NCBI RefSeq assembly: GCF_000970675.1
Contig: NZ_LAJA01000006.1
Location: 121,981 to 185,980, forward strand
DNA: 64,000 nucleotides
Source of the DNA: Domibacillus tundrae
GTDB taxonomy: Bacteria > Bacillota > Bacilli > Bacillales > Domibacillaceae
Reading direction: 5' to 3'
Shown here one piece after another: positions 42,093-51,432 of the stretch; within the stretch, counting starts at the first letter, position 1, and each line of letters opens with the position of its first letter. The translations under genes were made by a program, and so were the position numbers. The notes beneath the pieces were generated by a model. The model had not been told where the DNA came from. It saw only the letters and a program-made list of their open reading frames with translations, and ran no database searches.

Positions 42093-42434
42093 TTAAATCT
42101 TCTTCACAAATTCCGCCTTCAGCTTCATCGCGCCAAAGCCATCGATTTTGCAGTCAATATCATGATCGCCCTCCACAAGGCGAATACCTTTTACTTTTGT
42201 ACCGATTTTGATGACAGACGACGTGCCTTTCACTTTCAAATCTTTAATGACCGAAACAGAATCTCCATCGTTTAACACATTTCCATTAGCATCTTTGACA
42301 ACCTTTGTTCCTTCGCTGCTTTCAGCTGTTGATTCCAGCGTCCACTCATGGGCACACTCCGGGCAAACGAACAAGCTCCCATCCTTATATGTATATGTCG
42401 ACCCGCATTTCGGGCAGTTTGGCAATTCTGTCAT
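42093..42434 (-). CDS. PhnA/YjdM-family zinc-ribbon protein
   Basis: 113 residues. An N-terminal zinc ribbon ([20 protein letters not shown] then CPECAHEW) is followed by a KOW-like beta domain ([20 protein letters not shown]). The family was named from the phn region of E. coli but is not a phosphonate enzyme. ATG 42434 has GGAGG 10 bases upstream; the upstream frame to 42527 lacks family similarity. Confidence 0.88.
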   Translation of the reverse strand: MTELPNCPKCGSTYTYKDGSLFVCPECAHEWTLESTAESSEGTKVVKDANGNVLNDGDSVSVIKDLKVKGTSSVIKIGTKVKGIRLVEGDHDIDCKIDGFGAMKLKAEFVKKI

Positions 42435-42548
42435 CTTTTTATTTCCTCCCGTTACTGACATTTCTTTTTCAAGTATATAATGATTCCGACAGGATGGTAA
42501 GGCAGGATTTTGATCTTTCCCATCCATTAAAATATTGCAAAATCCCTC

Positions 42549-42579
42549 TTGACCTTTACGCAGCGTAAACGTTTATGAT
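42549..42579 (+). promoter_or_regulatory. MerR-type promoter with 19-bp spacer and dyad
   Basis: TTGACC (42549-42554) and TATGAT (42574-42579) are 19 bases apart, the overlong spacing of MerR-controlled promoters, and the spacer holds a perfect dyad TTTACG-CAG-CGTAAA (42555-42569). Confidence 0.8.
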
Positions 42580-42602
42580 AATAACTATCAGGAGGGGCTG
42601 CT

Positions 42603-43364
42603 ATGGAATATACGATCAACAAATTAGCTCAAATGTCAGGCGTGACGACCCGTACACTTCGCTATTACGACCAAATCGGGCTGCTGACGCCGGCCAGAAT
42701 CAATTCATCCGGCTATCGTATTTATGGACAAAAAGAAGTGGACCGGCTTCAACACATCTTATTTTACCGCGAATTGGACGTCAGCCTGGAGGACATTACA
42801 GCAATCTTAAACAAGCCAGACTTTGACCAAACAGCTGCTTTGAAGAACCATTACAACAAGCTTCAGACAAAACGCGCCCGTCTTGACAAAATCATGGCGA
42901 ACGTTGAAAAAACGATCGCTCATAAAGAAAGAGGGATATCGATGCAGGACAATGAAAAGTTTGAAGGATTAAAAGAAAAAATGATTGAGGAAAATGAACA
43001 GAAATATGGGGACGAAATCCGTAAAAAGTATGGCAACGAGACAGTAGATGCAAGCAATGCAAAGCTAATGGGCATGTCGCAGGAAAATTACGTGGCGATG
43101 AACAAATTAGGCGCAGAAATCCTTTTAGTGCTTAAGGAAGCATACGCAACTGGCGATCCCTCATCTGAAAAAGCACAAGAGCTTGCGGCCAAGCATAAAG
43201 AGTGGCTTATGTTTTCATGGCCAAGCTATTCAAAAGAAGCACATGCCGGTCTTGCGGAAATGTACATGGCGGATGAACGCTTTACTGCTTATTATGATAA
43301 ACATGTCAAAGGCGGAGCTCAATTTCTGCGTGATGCGATTTTGATTTATGCAGGAATAAAATAA
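42603..43364 (+). CDS. MerR-family activator with TipAS effector domain
   Basis: 253 residues. EYTINKLAQMSGVTTRTLRY is the MerR DNA-binding helix-turn-helix, followed by the coiled-coil dimer helix and a C-terminal TipAS domain (WLMFSWPSYSKEAHAGLAEM near 200; ERFTAYYDKHVKGGAQFL). Mta and TipAL of this type bind drugs and activate their own promoter and efflux genes. The 19-bp-spacer promoter directly upstream implies self-control. A nearby target transporter is not evident. Confidence 0.88.
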   Translation: MEYTINKLAQMSGVTTRTLRYYDQIGLLTPARINSSGYRIYGQKEVDRLQHILFYRELDVSLEDITAILNKPDFDQTAALKNHYNKLQTKRARLDKIMANVEKTIAHKERGISMQDNEKFEGLKEKMIEENEQKYGDEIRKKYGNETVDASNAKLMGMSQENYVAMNKLGAEILLVLKEAYATGDPSSEKAQELAAKHKEWLMFSWPSYSKEAHAGLAEMYMADERFTAYYDKHVKGGAQFLRDAILIYAGIK

Positions 43365-43534
43365 TAGAAGAAGTTAAAAATAATGAATAACAAAATTGTC
43401 TCCTTCCCTCTCTCTGCATCAATCGTTTAAAAGCAGAAACAATGACACAGTAACAGTCAGAGCGGGAGGAACAATTCATTTTAGTTGTACCATACTGTTT
43501 TTACTCTACTCTTGCAGTGGATGGTTTTGAGAAA

Positions 43535-44098
43535 TCATCCTGCCTCCATTACTTTTGCCATTGCGAAGAGCTTATTAATCGTTTTCCAGTTACGTATGGT
43601 CATAGGACTACCCAGCTTTTGAAGATTGGCTGCCAGCTTGGAATTTCGAATGCTAGTGTGAAATAAAAGATAGACCTCTCGACCTTCAATTCGGCATTCT
43701 TCACTTTCGGTTATGAAAGCGCCTATCCACGTGAGCCCTTCTTCTTTAGGAAAGTCTTTCATTAATGAAACATACAGACTTTCTCCTTCTGCCGAGGCAC
43801 TCGCTTTCAATATTGCTGCTTCCGGGAATGGACAGTCTTCGATAATCCGGCTTAACTCAGCGGCTGTTCTCAAAATAACGGAGATTGAAAAACCGAAAAC
43901 CGTTTCTATTTCATTTTCAATTCGTTTACAAAGTAATTCTCTATCGTCCTCTGATTCGAACAGGACATTTCCGCTTTGAATATACGTTTTCACCTGACTG
44001 AGACCAGCCATTTCCAACGTACGCCTTAATTCGGCCATCTTAATCCTATTCTTCCCGCCTACATTAATACCTCGAAGCAGTGCGATGTAAATTGTCAT
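43535..44098 (-). CDS. DUF1697 family protein
   Basis: 187 residues, starting IYIALLRGINVGGKNRIKMA and QVKTYIQSGNVLFES, the DUF1697 hallmark; SLMKDFPKEEGLTWIGAF follows. Function unknown. Its ATG overlaps the SRPBCC gene stop by four bases, so they are one operon. Confidence 0.9.
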   Translation of the reverse strand: MTIYIALLRGINVGGKNRIKMAELRRTLEMAGLSQVKTYIQSGNVLFESEDDRELLCKRIENEIETVFGFSISVILRTAAELSRIIEDCPFPEAAILKASASAEGESLYVSLMKDFPKEEGLTWIGAFITESEECRIEGREVYLLFHTSIRNSKLAANLQKLGSPMTIRNWKTINKLFAMAKVMEAG

Positions 44099-44619
44099 TT
44101 CGATCCTAACTGAAGCGCTTTGAGAAGGTCATCCAGACCGTCAAATTGAGAAGAGAACCCTTGGACAACACCCATGTCCATCACTTGCTGAAGCGCCTCT
44201 GCAGAAGCGAATTGAGAACGAACAATCAGTTTCGTGTTGTCTTCGTGCTCCACAAACAGGATCGTTATCTGGATAGATGGCATTTCTTCCATTGTATTTC
44301 CTTCCGCATCCGAAAATGAATCCGTGTACACAATCTTCTCAGGTTCAACGATTTCATGAAAAACCGCTTTTCCCCACGACTCCTGTCCATAAAGATCTCC
44401 CTGATTTTTGTCTGCACACCGCATGCAAAAGTGCCAGACACCGCCAGGCTCGAATTCGAATTGCCGGTTTTCGGTTTCCCATCCTGCAGGTCCCCACCAT
44501 GCTGCCAAATGCTCCGACTTTGAAAACGTCTTAAACACGAGGTCCCGAGGTGCATCAAAAATTCGCTCCATGACAAGTTCACGGCCTTCTACTTTCGTGT
44601 TCATTTTGTTATCAGACAT
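44095..44619 (-). CDS. SRPBCC (AHSA1-like) protein
   Basis: 174 residues of the START/Bet v1-like fold: ERIFDAPRDLVFKTFSKSEH, AAWWGPAGWETENRQFEF, DSFSDAEGNTM and a C-terminal helix. AHSA1-like proteins often sit beside ArsR regulators in Bacillus; the truncated ArsR at 44719-44885 fits. AGGAGG is seven bases before the ATG. Co-transcribed with DUF1697. Confidence 0.9.
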   Translation of the reverse strand: MSDNKMNTKVEGRELVMERIFDAPRDLVFKTFSKSEHLAAWWGPAGWETENRQFEFEPGGVWHFCMRCADKNQGDLYGQESWGKAVFHEIVEPEKIVYTDSFSDAEGNTMEEMPSIQITILFVEHEDNTKLIVRSQFASAEALQQVMDMGVVQGFSSQFDGLDDLLKALQLGSK

Positions 44620-44681
44620 TTCAATTCCTCCTCATTAAACTGTTTTTATAAATGGGAAAACAGGTCCCTTTCTTACACTTT

Positions 44682-44718
44682 AGAATAGTACCTCACTTTT
44701 CCATCAAGGTACTATTCT
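44682..44718. repeat. 12-bp inverted repeat next to the ArsR remnant
   Basis: AGAATAGTACCT and AGGTACTATTCT are perfect reverse complements, 13 bases apart, ending at the base before the ArsR stop codon (44719). The ArsR-type operator or an mRNA hairpin are both possible; no T-run follows on the minus strand. Confidence 0.6.
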
Positions 44719-44885
44719 TTATTCGTCTTGCTTCTCGTCTTTTCCTTGCAGTTCCAGCAGATAATTATCCAATCTTTCATCCCAGACGCGGCGGAACGAA
44801 TCCAGCCAGGCGCCCAGTTCCATTAATGGCTGAGGCCGCAGCTTGTAGATCCGGTGATTGGCCAGAGGATTCTGATCACACTTTA
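44719..44885 (-). pseudogene. ArsR-family regulator, C-terminal remnant
   Basis: The minus strand reads NPLANHRIYKLRPQPLMELG then AWLDSFRRVWDERLDNYLLE LQ (two pieces) to a TAA at 44719-44721. This is the C-terminal wing and helix of ArsR proteins that control AHSA1 genes. The helix-turn-helix half is missing and no start exists. Confidence 0.7.
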
Positions 44886-45044
44886 TTCAAACCTGCAATA
44901 AAGACAAAATAGGAAAAGGACAGAAAGCCCCGTATAATGGAAAAAGAAAAACTATACTTATTCTTCCGATGAATGGAATGTACCGTTTCACATAGCCAGC
45001 ATAGGCAAAGTTTTTACGGCCTCTCTCATCATGATACTCACTGA

Positions 45045-45524
45045 AAAAATAACATCTCGTTGCAGGATCCCCTCTTAAAATATTTCACAAGCAGCGAGCT
45101 TGAAGGGCTTTTTGTTGTTGAGGGCAAAGACTATGCTAAGAACGTTACGGTGGAACAATTGTTAGCTCATACGCCAGGAATTGGCGATTATTTTGAAGAT
45201 CCGGTCCAATCCGGTGCACCCATGACAAAATTGATCATTTCTGAACCTAACAAAAAATGGACACCGCCTGAACTAGTTGACTTTACACGAAAACGTCAGC
45301 AGGCAGTCGGTGTGCCCGGCCAGGTGTTTCATTACTCGGACACTGGCTACATCCTGCTTGGGCTGCTCATCGAGAAAGTGACCGGCAAGCCATTTCACGA
45401 AAATCTTCATGAACGCATTTTTCAGCCGCTTAACATGAATGATTCTTATTTGCTGTATTACTCTGAGCCTTCCAATCCGAAAAAAGCGATCCAGGACATT
45501 TGGCTGAACGGCTCAAAGCTTTAA
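45045..45524 (+). pseudogene. Serine beta-lactamase-like hydrolase fragment
   Basis: About 155 codons of a class C beta-lactamase/esterase-like protein. LLAHTPGIGDYFED and QVFHYSDTGYILLGLLIEKV (the YSD motif in place of YSN/YAN) and HERIFQPLNMNDSY are typical. The N-terminal part with the active SxxK serine is absent, the beginning falls after a stop codon in the same frame, and the C-terminal third is missing. It is therefore a decayed fragment. Confidence 0.7.
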
Positions 45525-45599
45525 AGCGTTGATCGAAATTGTTACTCACATAAAGAAAATAGAGTGACAGCTGAAGACATAGGTTAATCCTGCTTCCAG

Positions 45600-45885
45600 A
45601 GGATCCATTGCTTATTGTGCTGGCTGGCGGAATCTTTCTTGGCGTCGGCATTGGCATCGTGCTTCGCAACGGAGGCGCTCTCGATGGCTCGGAAGTGCTG
45701 GCTGTTCTGCTTTCACGAAAAATTCCGTTTTCAGTCGGCGATATTATTTTATTTTTAAATGCCTTTATTTTTATCGGAGCAAGTTTTATTTTTGGATTGG
45801 AAAGCGCCTTATATTTTGCGATTACCTATTACATTCTGAAGTACGCGGCGCCAATTTCAAAAAACGCGACATTCATTAACAAACA
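45600..45885 (+). pseudogene. YitT-family membrane protein fragment
   Basis: LLIVLAGGIFLGVGIGIVLR then NGGALDGSEVLAVLLSRKIP and VGDIILFLNAFIFIGASFIF are the core helices of YitT/DUF161 proteins. The N-terminus and the C-terminal DUF2179 domain are missing; the frame turns into unrelated sequence after about 45885. Two neighbouring fragments (this and the beta-lactamase piece) suggest deletions by recombination. Confidence 0.7.
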
Positions 45886-45996
45886 GCCATCCTTCCATAC
45901 AAAAGGGGCTGGCTTCACTTCACAAGAGAATAAATGTTACCCTTTCCCAAATAAGTGCGTGAAAAACGGGTAAAAAAGAATAAGGAGATGATGAAT

Positions 45997-46431
45997 GTGA
46001 GAATCCGTAAACAGAAAAAAGAAGAAACAGCAGGAAACCTCCAGCAGCAAATTGAAGGAAAAGAACAATACTATTCAGAAGAAAAGTTCACAGAAAAGCT
46101 CGCAAAGTCCGGGGGAAAACTTGGCCACAAAGCGATGTATGCCGCCCTTCTTTTATTTGAAGCATTGAAAAGTCCGAAGCTGCCAAACAAAACCCGCATG
46201 ACCATTCTCGGTGCGCTGGGCTATTTAATTTTACCGGTCGACGTCATGCCTGATTTTCTGCCGGCGGTCGGGCTGGTGGATGATGCCGGCCTTCTGATCG
46301 CAGCGCTTGTCAGTGTGTACAACATGGTTAATGACGAGATGCGGCGCGCGGCGCATCAACGGATGAAAAAATGGTTCGGAGAGAAATATGACGCCGAATT
46401 AGTGGATGAGGAGATAAACAAATCATTATAG
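45997..46431 (+). CDS. YkvA-family (DUF1232) membrane-associated protein
   Basis: About 144 residues. The DUF1232 core is LGALGYLILPVDVMPDFLPA VGLVDDAGLLIAALVSVYN in two adjacent pieces, with the PxDxxPD signature. It has a basic, glutamine-rich start. Function unknown. Three starts compete: ATG 45988, ATG 45991 and GTG 45997; AAGGAG spacing (9) favours the GTG. A terminator follows. Confidence 0.82.
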   Translation: MRIRKQKKEETAGNLQQQIEGKEQYYSEEKFTEKLAKSGGKLGHKAMYAALLLFEALKSPKLPNKTRMTILGALGYLILPVDVMPDFLPAVGLVDDAGLLIAALVSVYNMVNDEMRRAAHQRMKKWFGEKYDAELVDEEINKSL

Positions 46432-46438
46432 TTCTTAT

Positions 46439-46476
46439 CAAAAAAACACATGACCGTTGCGGCCGTGTGTTTTTTC
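46439..46476 (+). terminator. Terminator of the DUF1232 gene
   Basis: AAAAAACACA/TGTGTTTTTT arms with a GC-rich loop. Confidence 0.8.
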
Positions 46477-46655
46477 ATTTTTTCTTATGCAGTTTGCTTA
46501 TTCTATAGCTGTATCCTAAATAAGGCAGTCCCGTATAAACTAGTCCTTATATTCCATAAAAGCACACTTCTCAAAAATCCAGCCTTCTTTTGCAAGTCTG
46601 GCCAGCTTTTTCATATCTTTTTCTTCATCAGCAATCAAAAATGCTCAAAATAAAA

Positions 46656-46683
46656 AGCCTTTAGATTTACAAATCTAAAGGCT
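46656..46683 (-). terminator. Hairpin with T-run, minus strand
   Basis: AGCCTTTAGATTT/AAATCTAAAGGCT, then TTTTTATTTT on the minus strand. There is no gene on that strand immediately upstream; the 170 bases to its left carry a short piece resembling a KLARLAKEGWIFEK module, too short to name. Confidence 0.6.
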
Positions 46684-46762
46684 GATTCAACATAATATTT
46701 CGTATGCTGCATAACGTGATTACATATGAATACAATCAATTTTATACAAACCGAGGTGAAAC

Positions 46763-47404
46763 ATGGATTTTTATCCTTTTCATTATCTTGCATTAGGGGA
46801 TTCCTTGACTGTTGGTGTCGGTGTCCCAGCTTTTGACCCGGGATTTGTAGAACATTACGCATGTTTAAGTAAACGATCCTTAAAAAAGTGTATTCACTAT
46901 AAGAAAAATGCACGGCGGGGAGCAACAACCGGCGATGTTCTAAATATGCTTCACTCTCCAATTGTTATAGAATATGTAAAACATGCAGATATCATTACTA
47001 TAACTGCTGGAGGGAATGATCTATTAAATGCCGCTAAAGCATTCATACAAAATAAAAATGAAAAAATTTTTTCTAATGTTCTTGAACAATCTCAGAATAA
47101 CTATTCCAGCATAATGAAAAGAATTCACAACATGGAGAAACAAAAAGAATTTATAATCCGACTAACTAATTTGTATAATCCATTCCCAAATATCCCCATA
47201 GCAGAGGAAGGTATTAAAACATTCAATTCACTTATTTACAATTTCAGTAAGGATAAACATGTAAAAGTAGCTGATATCTATAATATAGTTAAAGGAAATG
47301 AAAGAGCTTTATTAACAAGGGACGGAATCCATCTTAATAGTAGAGGATATTATCAAATGGCTTTAGCTTTTCATAAATTGGGGTATTTTCCACTGGCACG
47401 TTAA
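46763..47404 (+). CDS. SGNH/GDSL-family hydrolase
   Basis: 213 residues. The GDSL block LALGDSLTVGVGVP (near 9-22) holds the nucleophile Ser, GGNDLL near 82 the block III Asn, and DGIHLNSRGYY near 190 the catalytic Asp/His. No signal peptide, so it may act on cytosolic or wall-turnover esters. Codons are notably AT-rich compared with the neighbours (many ATA, AAT, TTA), a hint of recent acquisition. It and the cupin gene form an AT-rich pair. Confidence 0.88.
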   Translation: MDFYPFHYLALGDSLTVGVGVPAFDPGFVEHYACLSKRSLKKCIHYKKNARRGATTGDVLNMLHSPIVIEYVKHADIITITAGGNDLLNAAKAFIQNKNEKIFSNVLEQSQNNYSSIMKRIHNMEKQKEFIIRLTNLYNPFPNIPIAEEGIKTFNSLIYNFSKDKHVKVADIYNIVKGNERALLTRDGIHLNSRGYYQMALAFHKLGYFPLAR

Positions 47405-47448
47405 GGAACTTGGATCAGCATAGATCTATCGAGTTCCTTAGCTGTTTT
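47403..47448 (+). terminator. Terminator of the GDSL gene
   Basis: AAGGAACT pairs with AGTTCCTT with an inner GATC-rich stem, then TTTTTAAA. Confidence 0.7.
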
Positions 47449-47577
47449 TAAACCCAAGTACCCGTTGCAAGAGGTAATTCTTTTGACGGCATATTACCTT
47501 CGAATTACACACCAAACCAATTGTAAGTACATAACCTATAAAGGTGATTTTATAGCTAATGTAAGGCGGTGAAGAAT

Positions 47578-48213
47578 ATGGATTACACATCACCATCAAC
47601 TCAATACACTTTTGACTTAAATAAAAGTCCCTTATTTAAAAAAGATAACAACAACTATATTAACGTATTAGGTGTGAAACAGTTGAATACATTGGAAAAT
47701 GTTTCTCTGCTAGACATTTTCTTAAGTGCCGATAATGTCGTAGAACCTCATTATCACCAAAACGCAGCCGAGCTTGTTTATTGTATTTCCGGCGCTGCTA
47801 CTGTATCGATGCTGAACCCATTTACAAAAAAAATTCTCAGTTACTCTATTACACCCGGACAGGTGGCAAATGTTCCTCAAGGCTGGTGGCATTATGAAGT
47901 AGCTTCAGTTGATAACACTCATCTTTTAGCCATTTTTAATGCACCAACTCCAGAAGTGATTTTAGGCTCTGACATCTTAAAACTTACTCCTGCAAATATC
48001 ATGTCGCAAACGTATTGTATGGATGAAAATCAATGGAAACAAGCAACTGCACCAGTTAAACCCTCAACATATATAGGTCCATACAAGGACTGTAATAAAG
48101 GAAAGGAAAACATGCCTCATCACTATTTAAGTCATCATTATCACCAGCCGCAATATATTCCTCAATACCCATATATTCCTTACATTCCTCATTATCAGCA
48201 ATATCGGGGCTGA
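47578..48213 (+). CDS. Cupin-domain protein with a Tyr/Pro/His-rich tail
   Basis: 211 residues. A single cupin barrel has VVEPHYHQNAAELVYCISG (near 60-78; the two His and Glu of motif 1) and PGQVANVPQGWWHYEV (near 105; motif 2 His), like the oxalate-decarboxylase or germin type. The last 40 residues are low complexity, with HHYLSHHYHQPQYIPQYPYI. Such tails occur in spore-coat and surface proteins. Also AT-rich in codon use. Start ATG 47578; the GTG at 47569 is in frame. Confidence 0.75.
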   Translation: MDYTSPSTQYTFDLNKSPLFKKDNNNYINVLGVKQLNTLENVSLLDIFLSADNVVEPHYHQNAAELVYCISGAATVSMLNPFTKKILSYSITPGQVANVPQGWWHYEVASVDNTHLLAIFNAPTPEVILGSDILKLTPANIMSQTYCMDENQWKQATAPVKPSTYIGPYKDCNKGKENMPHHYLSHHYHQPQYIPQYPYIPYIPHYQQYRG

Positions 48214-48233
48214 CAATTAAACAAATACAACAT

Positions 48234-48266
48234 AAAAGAGAGATGAATTTTCATCTCTCTTTTTAT
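48234..48266 (+). terminator. Terminator of the cupin gene
   Basis: AAAGAGAGATGAA/TTCATCTCTCTTT stem followed by T residues; it also works for the convergent amidohydrolase gene. Confidence 0.85.
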
Positions 48267-48269
48267 TAG

Positions 48270-49865
48270 TCAACCGCCAACGCCTTCTTCTGTATCAAAC
48301 ACGATACGTCCCGCAACAACGGTTTTGACCGCTTTTACAGCAAGCATATCTTCGGAGGTTCCGGCAAATAAATCCCGATCAAAAATCGAAAAATCCGCAA
48401 CGTAGCCGGGTTTAATAAGCCCGCGCTCATGCTCTTTGCAAATGGCTTTTGCACTGCCGATTGTGTACATCTGGATGGCTTCAAAACGAGACAGCTTTTG
48501 TTCCGGCAAATAACCGTCATGCGTTTCATATGGTTTTTTGCGTTCGACCGCTGCATAAATAGAGGCAATAGGGTTTATATCCTCTACAGGTGCATCCGTT
48601 CCAGCAGCACACATAATCCCACGGTCCAACAGCGTTTTCCAAGGATACGCATGAGCCAGCCGTTCTTTACCAAGACGATCCTCTACCCAGGGGAAATCAG
48701 ATGAAACAAATGCCGGCTGAATATCTACGACAACAGGCAATTTGGTTATCCTCTCGATCAATTCTTCACTTAGAACACATCCATGAATAAGACGGTCTCG
48801 TTTGCCGTTTGGCGCTGGATATTTTTCAATCAAGCGAAGTAATTGTTCAGCCGCTGCATCTCCAATGATATGAACAGCAACTGCTTCATTATAGGTACGT
48901 GCAAGCTTTACCAATTTCCCTAGTTCTTCATCTGTATGAATCAGCAGCCCGTGATGATCCGGCTGATCCGCATACGGCTTTAATAACGCAGCCGTTGAAC
49001 CGCCCAATGCCCCATCCGCAAAAATCTTCATTGCCCCCGGTTCAATAAAAGGTTCATCGAATTGCATATTTGCTTTCATCATGTCTTGGAATATAGCATG
49101 ATGGCGCAGCACATTCACCCTGAAGTGATGTTTTTCCCCAATAACACGCTGGAATGCGGTCAGCGGATTCATATAATCTCCAAAGTAGTGCATATCCTCA
49201 GTATGACCGCCTGTTAGCCCATAAGACAGCATTTGATCAACCGCCAGATTCAGCACCTCCGTGAGATATTCAATATATGCTTCCCCTTTTCTCGGAATCG
49301 CTTCTGTTACCGGATCGATGGCTTTATCATATAAAAGGCCATTTAATTTACCTTCCGCCGTTCGCCCGATTTCACCGCCTGCCGGTGCTTCACTTTCTTC
49401 TCGAATGCCGCCCGCTGACAGGGCCGCCGCATTGCCGAGCGCCGCATGATGACAAACTCTCGTTAAGAGGATCGGTTCTTTCCGAATCGCGTTGAGCTCC
49501 TCCAGCGTCAGGATGCGTCGGTCAGCAAAGTTCTGTTCATTCCACCCTTCACCAAACAGCCATTTATCCGCAGGCGTTGTCTTCGCCGCCTCTTTCACCA
49601 TCTCCAGCATTTCCTCCGCTGAAGACGCATTCGATAAATCAAGCCGCACGAACGTTTCTCCTTGAAAGATCATATGAAGATGGCTGTCAACGAAGCCAGG
49701 ATACATCACCGCTCCCTGCAAATCCAGTTGTTCTTCTGCTTGTTCAATTAGATCATTAACAAAGCCTGTTGCAATAATTTCCCCGTCTTCCACAAGAACT
49801 GCTTCTACCGTTTCATTTTCTTGTTCCATAGTGTAAATGATTCCGTTATGCCAAAGTTGTTTCAT
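48270..49865 (-). CDS. Amidohydrolase of the YtcJ type
   Basis: 531 residues of the metal-dependent amidohydrolase superfamily (Amidohydro_3). The metal-site VMYPGFVDSHLHMI is near residue 60, KIFADGALGGSTAALLKPYA near 270 and AAGTDAPVEDINPIASIYAA near 440. Substrates in this branch are mostly unknown amides and imides. Start ATG 49865 is preceded by AAAGGGA; an upstream ATG at 49895 has no good site. Single gene. Confidence 0.88.
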   Translation of the reverse strand: MKQLWHNGIIYTMEQENETVEAVLVEDGEIIATGFVNDLIEQAEEQLDLQGAVMYPGFVDSHLHMIFQGETFVRLDLSNASSAEEMLEMVKEAAKTTPADKWLFGEGWNEQNFADRRILTLEELNAIRKEPILLTRVCHHAALGNAAALSAGGIREESEAPAGGEIGRTAEGKLNGLLYDKAIDPVTEAIPRKGEAYIEYLTEVLNLAVDQMLSYGLTGGHTEDMHYFGDYMNPLTAFQRVIGEKHHFRVNVLRHHAIFQDMMKANMQFDEPFIEPGAMKIFADGALGGSTAALLKPYADQPDHHGLLIHTDEELGKLVKLARTYNEAVAVHIIGDAAAEQLLRLIEKYPAPNGKRDRLIHGCVLSEELIERITKLPVVVDIQPAFVSSDFPWVEDRLGKERLAHAYPWKTLLDRGIMCAAGTDAPVEDINPIASIYAAVERKKPYETHDGYLPEQKLSRFEAIQMYTIGSAKAICKEHERGLIKPGYVADFSIFDRDLFAGTSEDMLAVKAVKTVVAGRIVFDTEEGVGG

Positions 49866-50032
49866 GAAGAAGATCCCTTTCTCTGCCTTTTTCACCCTAT
49901 TCTAACTCAAATCCGTAAGTGTTGCGCGAGACCCGTTTTATCTTATTTAATTAAGTTTCGTTATAAATTAAACAAAAAAGAACCTGCTTTTATTGAAGAA
50001 ACGCACCCATTAATTCAATAAAGTTTGGTTAA

Positions 50033-50536
50033 TTATTCGTTTAGTTTATAACCTTCATATATAACTTGCCAATCAAGAGGTCTAGCCATTCTGTTTTCAG
50101 CTTGCTCTAATGGCTTAAAGCCAAATTGTGCATAAAGAGAATGAGCATCTTTTGTAGCAAGCTGAAAACTCGTACCTTTTAGGTTAGGATGTTCAGTGAT
50201 TATACTCATTAACCATTTGCTTAATCCATACCCTCTATATTCAGGAAGTATAAAAACATCACCTATCCAAGAAAACCTTACAAGGTCAGACACTACACGT
50301 GCAAAACCGACCTGTTTAGCAAAATCTTCATTAGGATTCCTTTGGTAGATTCCATAGCAAAGAATTGAATTTTGAATTGATTCTATTACTAATTCTTTTG
50401 TAATACCCTTAGCCCAATAAGACTCTTTACTAAGGAAGTTATATATTATTTCCGTATCCAACAAACTCTTATCAGTGCTTATAGTAAATCCCTTCTCGTC
50501 ATTGCTTGTCCAAAGTGTTTTTTCAATTCCCCACAT
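50033..50536 (-). CDS. GNAT-family N-acetyltransferase
   Basis: 167 residues. The acetyl-CoA site is DVFILPEYRGYGLSKWLMSI (near 95-115, R-G-Y-G-L), with a terminal ATKDAHSLYAQFGFKPLEQ motif. Acceptor unknown. AAAGGAGAAGGG lies before the start. AT-rich and single. Confidence 0.88.
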   Translation of the reverse strand: MWGIEKTLWTSNDEKGFTISTDKSLLDTEIIYNFLSKESYWAKGITKELVIESIQNSILCYGIYQRNPNEDFAKQVGFARVVSDLVRFSWIGDVFILPEYRGYGLSKWLMSIITEHPNLKGTSFQLATKDAHSLYAQFGFKPLEQAENRMARPLDWQVIYEGYKLNE

Positions 50537-50696
50537 TTCACCCTTCTCCTTTCAGCATATTTATATTTAAAATTAAATATTTATACAAACATTTGCGCTT
50601 AGTGTTTATTTTACTACTCCGCCCTAGGGTGCAATAATAAAAAATGATATCCCTTTTACAAAATATAAGAGATTTTTCATTGTAAAGTGAATACAA

Positions 50697-50732
50697 AAAG
50701 CCGACACTAATAATCTTTAGTATCGGCTTTCA
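50697..50732 (-). terminator. Terminator of the pcp operon
   Basis: AAAGCCGATACTAA/TTAGTGTCGGCTTT (one mismatch) with T residues on the minus strand. Confidence 0.8.
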
Positions 50733-50748
50733 TTTTTTAATATATGGC

Positions 50749-51396
50749 TTAGTGAGTCTGCCCGCCTATCTCAATAATATCCTTTTCATGTGTAAGGGCT
50801 GTTTCAACCGCCAGTTCAAGTCCTTTTATAATAGTATCAAGAGACATGCTCGGTTGACCAGGGTGAACGGCTGCCTGTTCGGGGAGATAAGGTATATGGA
50901 TAAATCCACCCCTCACTTGTTTTCCTTCATTTTCCAAAATGTGCATAAGCCCATAAAAAATATGATTGCAGACAAACGTTCCTGCTGTCTGAGAGACAGA
51001 AGCAGGAATACCATTGTCCCGCATCGTTTTAACAATAGCCTTTATCGGAAGGGTTGACCAATAGCCTGCCGGACCACCCTCTATTATCTGTGTATCAATT
51101 GGCTGTTGCTCTTTGTTATCTGCAATTCTGGCATCATTTACATTTATCGCCACGCGTTCCACTGTAATATCCGGCCGGCCGCCCGCCTGTCCAACACAGA
51201 TAACGAGCGTTGGATTCAGTTCCTCTACGTATTCCTGTAAAGAAGCAATGGATTCATCAAAAACTGTTGGCAGCTGACGCGCCACTATTGTAAAATCCCC
51301 TGCTTTTTTCCCATTCAGCTTCGTAACCGCCTCAAGTGATGGATTCGTTGCATCTCCCCCAAACGCCTCAAAACCGGTAAGTAAAATATTTGCCAT
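50749..51396 (-). CDS. pcp: Pyroglutamyl-peptidase I
   Basis: 215 residues of the C15 cysteine peptidase family, which cuts N-terminal pyroglutamate from peptides. [20 protein letters not shown] is the family start, [16 protein letters not shown] and the Cys loop [20 protein letters not shown] (near 130-150), with HIPYLPEQA near 170. Start ATG 51396 with GAGGAGG upstream. It is the last gene of an operon with two membrane proteins DUF979 and DUF969. Confidence 0.95.
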   Translation of the reverse strand: MANILLTGFEAFGGDATNPSLEAVTKLNGKKAGDFTIVARQLPTVFDESIASLQEYVEELNPTLVICVGQAGGRPDITVERVAINVNDARIADNKEQQPIDTQIIEGGPAGYWSTLPIKAIVKTMRDNGIPASVSQTAGTFVCNHIFYGLMHILENEGKQVRGGFIHIPYLPEQAAVHPGQPSMSLDTIIKGLELAVETALTHEKDIIEIGGQTH

Positions 51397-51432
51397 TGTT
51401 ACATTCCTCCTCAATGATTTTCTGCAAAGACT

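Noticed and set aside
46510..46640. Minus-strand piece KKLARLAKEGWIFEKC
   Set aside because: Looks like part of a small unknown-domain protein but is too short and interrupted by stops to call.
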